Assembly: GCA_963691705.1 (NCBI GenBank)
Contig: OY829542.1
Coordinates: forward strand, 60,350,427 to 60,414,426
From: Viola odorata
Lineage: Eukaryota > Streptophyta > Magnoliopsida > Malpighiales > Violaceae
DNA: 64,000 nucleotides
Direction: 5' to 3'
Shown: one piece after another, positions 55,162 through 64,000 of the stretch
How the letters are laid out: each line of letters opens with the position of its first letter
Position numbering within the stretch: the stretch's first letter is position 1
Notes under the pieces: model-generated
Database searches by the model: none
Seen by the model: only the letters and a program-made list of their open reading frames with translations
What the model was told of the DNA's origin: nothing
Translations under genes and position numbers: made by a program

Positions 55162-56590
55162 TAAGTTGCCAATTCGCGCAGTCTACGGTTCCTAAATTCC
55201 TACCTTCTGTTGTGCAGACACCACAACTGGAGTTGAAGGCTTTGCAAGACCCACCCATTACAGATCCAGCAGCAGCAGCTGATCTTGGCCAAGACACAGG
55301 CCAAGACTACGGCCAAGATCCCTTATCCAGTCTCCACCAGAAAATGGACTTCAGCAGCACTCCACTCGCTCAACAACAACAGTCCATCCTGGAACATCCT
55401 GGCCAACCGCCAGGCCAAGAACCTCCTACTCTAAGAGATCCAAAGCCGAAGGACCCTCCTGCCCCTGATCTAGGCCAAGCTTCTGGCCAAGATCCCCAGA
55501 CCCCAGCAACATGAGTTGCTTCTGCCCCCAGGTCATTTCTGTCCTTTCTTTTATTTTTTTATTTTTTTTTCTTTGTGTCTTTTATTTTTGTCTCTCCACA
55601 ATGAGGACATTGTGTCTTTTAAGTGTGGGGAGGGTGTTAGTATGTCTTGTGTTTTTTGTGAATATTGATTGTTTTTTGTGAACATTGAGTCAATTTTGTG
55701 TGTTTTAAATTTTTTATTTTTAAGTCAGTTTGCCCAGTATAGAGTCTGTCAATTGCATGATTTTTATTGGTATTTTTCTGCATGTTTTGAGTCTGTTTTG
55801 TAAGTGCACATCCGAAGCCTTGTTTTCTTGCTTAGATTGTTTAGTCTTTCGGTGGAACTACATGTAGACACTTTTCTAGGAGATACAATGCTTTAGTAAC
55901 AGGGAAGCGAATGAGCGTAAATGATCAATGCCTAAGGGGCATATTATCTGATGTTTCCCAAACATTAACCATCCATATGGTCGTAAGGACACTTAGCTAG
56001 GACCTTAACCCTTTTTAGGATGATGGGGTTTGCTGATTTGAGTGTGTCGTTCTATCTGTATGTAGTGTGAGACAAATAAAGGTGTTGGAATGTCATAGGA
56101 CAGACATAGCAAAGGTGGAAGTCCCCGCTGAAAAGGACAAGCTCTGTCTATGTGCCGTGTCTGTAAAAATACAAAGGACACTTGACATGTCAAAAGAAAA
56201 GAGAAAAAAAATGCTAGGACATAAAAGAAAATAAAAAGAAAAAAAAAATATCTGTCAAAGTGATTTAAATGGCACCAGTCTTTAGGCACTTTTGGATAGA
56301 CGACACTTGGTGGGACTCAAATCTTTGGTGAACTCTATTGCCCTATACTTTATCAATCTAATCTAGTAGGGTGTCTTGATACCATGTGGAAGGTGTATGT
56401 TTAGGGTATTGACTATTCCTTGTTATTCTAGCATTGGGTATCCTAGTGAAGTGTCTTGGCAGATCCAGTGAAGGGGTAAGCAATCTGAAATTGAGAAAGT
56501 CTGGGGGTTCATGATGTCTGTTTTGTTTGTTGTGTTTTTATTTTTATTTGTGAGTCTTTGAGTCTGTATGCTTGGGGGCAAGCATAGTTT
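55162..56590 (+). other. Athila-like 3' internal region without pol
   Basis: From about 55212 to 55514 a frame without its own ATG near the start encodes a Gln/Pro-rich peptide with LGQDTGQDYGQDP repeats. The rest, to the polypurine tract, is non-coding. It includes a first purine tract (AAGTGTGGGGAGGGTG near 55620) that resembles the one beside the 3' LTR and might be a central plus-strand primer or a deletion scar. The enzymatic pol genes would belong here and are missing. Confidence 0.6.
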
Positions 56591-56604
56591 AAGTGTGGGG
56601 AGTT
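56590..56604 (+). promoter_or_regulatory. Polypurine tract, Athila-like
   Basis: TAAGTGTGGGGAGTT directly precedes the 3' LTR. It is similar to the GTGTGGGG tracts of Athila elements. Confidence 0.75.
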
Positions 56605-58142
56605 TGATCACATTGCATTTCATCATGTTTTATTGTCCATTTACTAGTTATTTTGGACAGTAAATCTACTGATGTATCCCTTTATTTCCCACATCTTATC
56701 AGGTCTGGTTTGGAGGCAGCATTGAGGAATTTGTGCAGAAGAGAGCTGGAGCTGACTACTCGAGTCTAGGCCTGGGTCTTGGCCTAGACATGTTCGTATC
56801 TGACGCAGTGCGCATACCAGAATCGTCTTGGCCTAGACTTCGGCCAAGACTCCTTCGCGATCAGACAGTAGTTTGAAGCGTTTGAACCACTTTCAGAGTT
56901 GGACTCTTACAGCTGGCACGTAGCAGCTGTCCTGCAATTTTAGAGGGATCTGAAGACAATCTTATGTAGAATCCCGCATGGGATCTCCCTCTTTATTTAA
57001 ATTGCGATTTAGTTTCCTTTTTTTAAGAACAATTAATTGTAATAATCTTTTAGGAGATTATTTAGGAGATTATTTAGGAGATTGAGTTGGAGAAGGACAG
57101 AGGAGTTTTAGCTTACTTATAGCTGAACTTGTCCTCCCCTTAGAGGGCAGACACATTCAGACGTTCTCTTCTTCTTCCGCCACTTTTATACTATTGCTCC
57201 GGATTTAATTCTTTGAATCTCGGATTTAATTTATTTATGCAATCAAATATTCTTATTATTCATTCATGCGTATGAGTAGCTAAACACCCATTCTTGGTAA
57301 GGGTTGATGAGCTTAGTTCTTATGCATTCGTGAGATCAAACCATGCTTAACAATCTCTTATTTCGTATTTATTTATTTCTTGAGCTTAATCTATCGCTTA
57401 CTCACTAGAGATAAGAGTTGGCCATTCTTGTATCCTAGTAGAGAAGAGTTGCAACCAGCCTAGAAGGAGAGGGAGTACCCGTCGGCTAGGCGAAGTAGGT
57501 GACTAGTCTCGCGCCAGACTAGAAGAATAAGTAATCTAGGTCAAGACCAGATTGACAACCTAGGGTTTCCATGGGGAAACACCTTGACCTAGGTACTGTC
57601 TTCCCCTGTACCATTGAAGAGGTGAGCAACCATTTAAGACAGCAGTCAAACGGATAAACCCTTTACCCAACAAGGTGTCCCTTGGCTAGGATTATCAGGA
57701 GAGGGAGTACCCGCCAGGTAATTTGAAGAGGAGGGAAGACAGGAGTGAAAAGGAGTACCTCCACTCTATAGCAGTGCTATGAACGAAGAGATGAACATCC
57801 TTGAGTCAATGATCGAAGCATAAGAACAGAAGCTCTCATATCGCCCTTACCGGGAATTCTTTCTTTTCTGATATTTCACTGTCTTGACCCCTGTCTTGGC
57901 CTAGACTCTGCCAAGACTATTTTGAATTATTTTATTTCTTTCTGTTTTAGTCTTTATTTTCAGATTCAACCAACCAAATTCAGTGACGAGGAAGTCAACC
58001 AAGAACTACATTTCCTAGAGGTCTCTGTGGACGATCCTCTTACCATCATCTACAAATCCTTGTAGACAGTGATAAGTTGTATTTCTACCCCCTATTCCAT
58101 AACTATTTCACTATTATATTTGACGTGTTTGACGCGCGGTCA
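56605..58142 (+). repeat. Athila-like 3' LTR
   Basis: 1538 bp, same ends as the 5' LTR, with 14 substitutions and no indels that I could see. Confidence 0.9.
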
Positions 58143-58512
58143 AGTATCATCACGTGGGGGATGAAAAAAATCAACATGGTAGCGGAGCCGATGGTTTGAA
58201 TGATGCGGTATTTAGTTTGCAGCGGGAGTGTTGGTTGAAGGCAAACTAAATACCACATCGGAAAGAAATGTGGTGTGAAAACCACATATAAGAGTGGTGA
58301 CCCCCTTGTGAAGTGATGAGGCCTTTTGAGCTTGGGCCTGGGCCTCGTCATCTCATTGTGTTGCTCGGAGTTGTGTGTTGCTCCAATCTCGTTGTGTTGC
58401 TCGGAGTGGTGTGTTGCTCCAATCTCCTTGAACTTTAAAGAGGCCGAAAAAACCGTGAGGGCTCGTTAAAAACGCGCAAAGCGGATAGTATCATCACGTG
58501 GGGATGAAAAAA

Positions 58513-59645
58513 CTTAGTTACGAGAAACCTTCTTCTGTAGCATAACATAGAACTTTGAAGTAAAGGGGACCAATAATTCAATGGATTACGGTATATGATC
58601 GGCATATTTTGGAAACAAGAGTACTCATTACTTGTGTTTTATTGAAGTTGTCAACACCGTGGAAATTAATCACAGAAAAATTTCTAAGGTGCAGCAAAGG
58701 TTGATTCTCTGCACCGTCGGTAAGAAAAAGGATGAAGAAAAATTTCTTTGGTTATGTGCTGACCAAAGAAAATGAATGAAGGAATAAATAAAAAAATAAG
58801 CAAAAGTTGATTCTTGCACTGTCGGCAAGGAAAAAGAGGATGAAGGAAATTTTCAATGGTAGGTGCCTACTAATGAAGAAAAATAATAATAATAAAAAAT
58901 TAAAAAGGTAGTTGGTGCTGTGAAGTTTTGTACCTATAAATACACATGCATGCATTCTCTAAAATGTAGTGCATTGGAGAGCAAGAGAGTGAAGTGCAAC
59001 GCAGTGCACAAGAGAGAAAATAAAAGAGAGGGAGTGAGGCATAGTAGTGAAATAAAAGTGTGTGTGAGAGTGAGTGTTGTATGCCTATCCAAAGGCAATA
59101 AATATTATATCCCATTTGTAGTTTTTCTACTTCCATTAATTAAAAGTTCAGTTTTTATTCGTATCTCCACCGGGTTGATTATTAGCTTTGTTAATTTTCA
59201 CCACCTTTGTTCAACATGTTTTAGTTCTTCAATCCAATTGCCATGTTCCTATGTTCATTTTTTAATATAGTTTCAATACTGTCATTTGTGCATTCAATGA
59301 CTTTATGATATCTATGAAAGGTCAGTTTTTAGTTTCATTCATGATTGGCACTTGTGAGAAACTTTACATGTTTGAAGAAATATGAAAACTAGTCACTGCA
59401 GTTAATATTTCTTTTCTTTGGTGCTTAAACTGCTCCAGGTTGAGAAGTGGAATGAACAGAGATTGAACGGAACATTTCCTGGTCCTCTTTGAACATGTAT
59501 GTTTGAGCACTGGGATGAATATCATCAAGCAATGTTGCTAAGCTTTTCCTTTTGATTCCTGTTGTGGCTGTTCATTGACTGGATTAATAAGTACCAGCAA
59601 CCATAGATTTTTTGGGATTATTGTGCCCAAGAATTGTTGATAATC
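58513..59645. other. Intergenic, possible old LTR-like promoter region
   Basis: Two diverged copies of a roughly 100-bp unit (GTTGATTCT..CACCGTCGG and GTTGATTCT..CACTGTCGG) lie at 58689-58790 and 58797-58890. A TATA-like CCTATAAATAC follows at 58932, then a GA-rich transcribed-looking stretch and AATAAA near 59098. This resembles the core of a degenerate solo LTR, but ends and a target duplication are not visible. No gene is supported. Confidence 0.35.
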
Positions 59646-59849
59646 ATATTACACATTTTGCTGGACACTTCTTCACCATTCCTTTTTGCACATGATATCA
59701 AATATTATCACAATATCAAATGATAAACAACAATGTATTTCTCACAATATTACACATTTTGCTGGACACTTCTTCACCATTCCTTTTTGCACATGATATC
59801 AAATATTATCACAATATCAAATGATACACAACAATGCATTTCTCACAAA
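59646..59849. repeat. 102-bp tandem duplication downstream of RHD3-like copy B
   Basis: Two nearly identical head-to-tail copies (59646-59747 and 59748-59849) beginning ATATTACACATTTTGCTGG. They lie just past the stop codon at 59902 in the minus sense, so they may be in the 3' UTR. Confidence 0.8.
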
Positions 59850-59901
59850 TTACAATCCCTCATCTTCTTGCTAGGGTGATTACTTACACTCTTGTAAGCA
59901 T

Positions 59902-62900
59902 TTACTGTAAAGATGATTGACCGCCATGAAAACGTTCATGACAACGTTGTAGGTGCCTCTCTTCTAGTTCTATTGCGTTTTGTCTGGCCTCGTGCTCCTT
60001 TTTTTCGAAATATAATGCCATTTCCTTCCATGCCATTATATTCATATTCATTGCACTTATTGTTCCACCCATTACAGGCATTGCACGCATTAAAGGCATT
60101 GCACCCATTACAGGCATTGTTACGGTCAATGCTACTGTTCCTAGTATTCCACCTGCAACTACCACGGGTCCAACACCTCGGGAAACGGCAGACATGACCT
60201 TCATACCTGTCGCCTTTCCTTTCACCCATTTGATCTCGTTCTGAATTCATCAAACATGAACATATATATATAGAGAGAGATCAATAATATTATGCTTTGC
60301 ATTTTCGATAATTAAATTAAAAAGAATTAGAAATTATGGGGTTAGTATAAATGTTATGAGTAATACTACGAAGTATGTACAGTAAGACATTAAAGTTGTT
60401 GTTAGGTTACCATATCAGACATAATTTCCTTGACAATGTCTTCTGCATTATCTCTGAACTGACTCCACAATGACTTGCATTTCCATGGTACAATTATTGT
60501 ATCATCTTCTGAAACCTGTATTTTTATTGTAAGGATATATATTGTCATCATTGTATATTGAAACTTATATAGCCATATATATATATATATATATACTCTA
60601 AATTACATCTATATATTACCCCTTCCCATTTATCTATATCCAAATGGTATGTCGTAGATGAGTTTGCATCCATAAGAGAAGAAAGCAACACTCCCTCTAT
60701 GTAATTATTTGAAATCTCATCAAACTGTACCACTGCCATGACTGACAGAAGCTTTATGGCCTGCATACAAAAAGATTATTTCAAACATACATTTTTATAT
60801 AACAATTTATGTATGTACGAGCTTACATGCGTAAGTGTAGAGTGGACAAACGGATGGATAAATCGAATTATCCAAATTATCAAACCAAACTTGAATTATC
60901 CAAATTATCAAACTGAACTTTTAATATTTTGATGATTACCAAATGGAACCGAATCGATCGCGTCCACCCTTATGTAAGTGCATATATGTGTGTGTTCAAT
61001 CGCAATATTATGTTTCGGTTAGAATTTAAACATCCTTAGGAACTTACAGCAGCGCTTGCTTCATGGCTTATTGCTTCTGCGTTTTCTTCTAGATCAACCC
61101 AATCCCTTATGGTCGAATTCTCGTCCCAGCAAAACACTGACCCAAACCTGAAATCCACAAAAAAGTTGCACTGAATTAAACAAAGTAAGAGTAAGAGAAA
61201 AAGAATGACTAAAAACCAAAACCTTAAATATTTCTCAACCTCTTTATCATGCGGTTCACAACATTCTTATCAACTTCTGCTCTTAACTTGCCCACGACTA
61301 CATTTCTTGCATATGTCTTCAGTTCTTGAATCATCTTGTTACTCAAACTTTTATCTTCCCAGTAGGTAGCAACAGCAGATGAGAAGTTTGATATAAGAGC
61401 CTTTGATGTACTCTTTTTTACAACCTCTCTTATCGATTCCCAGTATGCATCTTCTGTGCAATTTTGAAGTTTGTCTTCCAACGATCTTGTAATGTAATCA
61501 GCAACTTGAACCTGGTGCATATAGAATATATTGTAATATAATTTGACAATATTGTAAGTTTCCAAGATTGAAAACACTGATTTAACAAAAGTCGAACGAC
61601 CTCCTACAAAAAAAATAGTTTGTCATCCTAACTGGCAAGACATTGGCCGTTCAAAATGGCTAGTTATTATGGCGTGATTCAATCAGCAACATTCATATCG
61701 ATTTTATTACTTATAATATTTTTTTCCGACTCAACTAAAAATTTTCATTAATTTTCTTATAACATGTTCTATGTTTACTTGTGAACTTATTGATAATTGT
61801 CCCTATTGATACTTGAAAATTTCCTTTTTGTCATTAATTATTTTAATTTCTCTTGACACAACAACAAATGATACACCATTCAATATTCATTCATTCATTT
61901 AAATATCTAATAAGTATCTTTTATAATCTTGGTATATATAATTTACCTGGTATTTCTCTTTAAGCTTTGATATACTGGCTGATCGTATAAATGATGCATA
62001 ATTCTCAATTTCATTGCAAAGTTCTTTGTTGCATCCCAACCAGTCCCAACCAGCTGATAGCTTCCCTACAACGTCTGAAGATAAGAGTACGGTTAAAAGA
62101 TTCAATTAATTATCAATTCTTGATATGTTCAAATTGATTATTCAAAATTATGAGACTTGATATTTGTTTTTCATTCGTATTAAGTTGTTCGTCTAATGTT
62201 AATGTTTCTCTTTATATTTTTTATTCTTATATTAATAATACGAAGTCACTGTATAATGTGCGAGTGTAAATAGTATCTTACCTTTACATTGCTGTTCAAA
62301 CATACGCTTACAAATGTCGTAACTCTCCTTATATGCAACAACGAATTTTACTCCTTTCATCCGCATCCTGGCCAACCTCATCTTAAATTCTTGAAACGTT
62401 TCATTACGTACATGTCCCAACGTAGTCACATAAAGAGGGTACAAGATCTGTATGATATTAAACAAACTTAACTTTGTGTGCCAAAAAAATAAAAAAATGT
62501 AGATACAAAGTTCGTACCTCTAATATTTCTGGCTTCAATACTTTCTCTCTTTCTTTTACTATGTGTTCTTTAAAGTGTTGTACCTCACTAAGGTATCTGT
62601 AGAAGAAAAATAATATGATCACAATAATTTTACCGGCCAAACAAGAAATATTCACATAAATTATAGTGAAGCCATTACTTAATAAGAATAATGATTGCAC
62701 ATGCAATAATGTACATAAATTAAATATATTTATTTATGGTGTGTTATGCTACGCTGCGTTGTGAGTGTTGTGCTGTCAAATGAAATAAGCAAGTTGTTTG
62801 GTTAGAAACTACCGTGCTTTGAATTATTTTAGTTAAAATGAAATGATCTTTAAAGTCATTAGTTTGTTGAAATTTTATTCCAAAGGTTGTTATATAACAT

Positions 62901-63810
62901 TAAAATTATAAATACATAAGATTTATTTTTCTTTTTTAAATAAGTATATGTACTATAATATATATTTTTTAAGTAAGTTGCTATATTTTATCTTATGTTA
63001 ATATTTTAAAATAATTTTGTATGTAAAATAATTTTATTTTTATTTTTTAATATAAATAAATGAACTTCAATTTTCAAAAACATGTATTCTCATGCTTTCC
63101 AAATGGAATTAAATTATAACTAAAGTTAGGCGGTTAAAAGGAGACCTTAACCAAACACCTCAGTGTTGTTTTTAGCTACTTAACTTTAAAGGAAAATAGC
63201 TAAAAGCAAGAGTCAAATATTCACGATGGTTTTGATAATTCAAATACTAAGTCAATGAATTGAAGTATTTTTTTTAAAGGTAAAAAACTATTTAGGTATA
63301 TGACGTTTAGTGAATTATACACTTTCACCCTTAAAGTTTTAACCCGCAATTTTTAGGACTAGATATTTATGGATTAATATTGCAAACATTAATTTGAAAC
63401 TGTTTATTTTGACTAATAATCCATGTGATGATCTATTTAATATAATATCTTTATTATACTTTTCCATAAGATTAATAAATAAGAGAAACAAGGACAAGAA
63501 CATATATTCATCCTATAGAATAGTTAATTTGTTTTATCCAAAAAGTATTACTTACTTTGAAAGAGTTGTTTCCATAAGGCCATGAAGCTTGTCTCCAAGT
63601 TCATGTACAGGCCCAGCTTCAACTTCCTTCTTCAATTCCTTCAAATCCTGTTTATATCAGGAAATCAACTTGTCACTTTCTTTTAGCCAACGAACTCTTA
63701 GTAAAACCGACATCATGGAGTGGAAAATGTGGCATTAGTACCTCACTTTCTTTTAGGCTTTTAAGCCACGTATTGGCAATTTGCTTGCACATATGCTCGG
63801 CAATCATCTC
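59902..63810 (-). CDS. RHD3-like: RHD3-like GTPase gene, copy B, exons 11-21 (5' part outside window)
   Basis: A second RHD3/Sey1 family gene, head to tail with copy A. Exons found from 5' to 3': 63742-63810, 63556-63647, 62518-62596, 62282-62447, 61947-62074, 61240-61511, 61048-61147, 60620-60760, 60411-60515 and 59902-60240, all in phase with GT..AG borders. They cover the helical middle and end of the protein (LGHVRNETFQEFKMRL, KLSAGWDWLGC, ADYITRSLEDKLQNCTEDAY, AIKLLSVMAVVQFDE, CKSLWSQF). Exon 15 of copy A is decayed here, but skipping it keeps the frame. The last exon gives a hydrophobic segment (GPVVVAGGILGTVALTV), Met-rich repeats and a charged tail, unlike the usual double-membrane hairpin. 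The GTPase half should lie beyond 64000. It may be functional or a pseudogene. Confidence 0.85.
62156..62222 (-). pseudogene. Decayed exon 15 of RHD3-like copy B
   Basis: The first half of the exon matches copy A (GACGAACAACTTAATACGAA in minus sense). The AG acceptor is lost, and a deletion removes the second half with its donor (copy A 3973 to about 4025). Exon 15 is 111 bp, so loss keeps the frame. The family members I know have no such exon here. Confidence 0.65.
62597..63555 (-). other. Intron 12 of RHD3-like copy B
   Basis: No gene inside. It is collinear with 4483-5352 of copy A, with indels (for example an added stretch near 62770-62880). Confidence 0.7.
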
Positions 63811-64000
63811 CTGATAAGTATGTAGCATTATTATTGTTATTATTTGGTGATTTATCTTAAAATATAACATTAAGTAATAGTAATGATAGTTATAATAATA
63901 ATGGGCAAAAACTAAAATTCCCTAATGTAATTTTTTTTCATTTTAATCATTAATTTACTTATTGTTTGTTTAATCGCCAATTGATAGCGTGTATTTATGC

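Larger units (their letters stand above)
50958..58142 (+). mobile_element. Athila-like Ty3/gypsy element, gag-protease only
   Basis: Two 1538-bp LTRs (TGATCACATT..GCGCGGTCA) flank a 4109-bp internal region. The 5-bp duplication AGTAT lies at 50953-50957 and 58143-58147. The PBS matches tRNA-Asp, as in Athila elements. The internal region codes for capsid, zinc knuckle and protease, but I see no reverse transcriptase, RNase H, integrase or envelope-like frame. The element must borrow enzymes. The LTRs differ at 14 of 1538 positions by my count (0.9%). It is inserted in the middle LTR of a TRIM array. Confidence 0.9.
50540..58512 (+). mobile_element. Tandem TRIM-type array, split by an Athila-like insertion
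   Basis: Three LTRs in one orientation: 50540-50694 (internally deleted), 50747-50957 continued at 58148-58176, and 58229 to about 58512. PBS-like TGGTAGCGGAGC follows the first two (50695 and 58177), and GCAGCGGGAG precedes the second and third. The internal regions are only about 52 bp. The middle LTR is cut by the Athila-like element, and AGTAT is duplicated. Its left end forms a hairpin with the inverted copy: AAAGATCGATAA near 50475 pairs with its complement near 50600. Confidence 0.65.

Noticed and set aside
55153..55217. Splicing of the Athila gag stop (GTAAGT at 55160 to the CAG at 55217) to extend the polyprotein
   Set aside because: Joining leaves TA plus A, which recreates a stop codon at the junction.

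Overview
This is a 64-kb stretch of plant nuclear DNA, almost certainly from a eudicot. It has intron-rich genes with canonical GT..AG splice sites, Ty3/gypsy LTR retrotransposons primed by plant tRNA-Arg and tRNA-Asp, MITEs, and relatives of the plant families RHD3, HIPP and FAR1/FHY3. There are no bacterial operons, rRNA genes or CRISPR arrays.

Layout. (1) 1-303: end of a decayed gypsy RNase H. (2) 304-13085, minus strand: an RHD3-like dynamin-family GTPase gene (copy A). I reconstructed exons 1-16 and part of exon 17; the 3' end is cut off. Its introns hold a pogo-like DNA transposon remnant, a captured HIPP exon, a LINE remnant, an hAT element that itself contains a Harbinger-like insertion in a tRNA-like sequence, and two foldback elements. 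(3) 13893-44392: a 30.5-kb Tat/Ogre-like retrotransposon in tandem form, LTR-internal-LTR-internal-LTR, with one 5-bp target-site duplication (ATAGC) at the outer ends only. Each internal region carries an extra ORF1, gag-protease and RT-RNase H-archaeal-type RNase H-integrase. (4) 44393-50147: low-complexity and duplicated DNA, a Stowaway MITE and a FAR1-type transposase pseudogene. (5) 50148-58512: an array of small TRIM-type elements (one inverted, then three tandem LTRs) split by a 7.2-kb Athila-like element that keeps only gag and protease. (6) 59902-64000, minus strand: a second RHD3-like gene (copy B), of which exons 11-21 lie in the window.

The locus is a head-to-tail tandem duplication of an RHD3-like gene whose two members have been pushed about 47 kb apart by nested retrotransposons. 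By LTR similarity the order of insertion is TRIM array first, then the Athila-like element (14 differences in 1538 bp between its LTRs), then the Ogre-like element (one difference seen among its 2766-bp LTRs). Copy A has every GTPase motif but no membrane anchor. Copy B has the C-terminal half but a decayed exon 15 and an unusual methionine-rich tail.

The most notable items are the dimeric Ogre-like element, the conserved in-frame stop plus candidate intron between its protease and RT, a U6-like promoter architecture in the TRIM LTRs, and a palindromic GGCCAAG motif in the Athila-like element that is read in two different frames.
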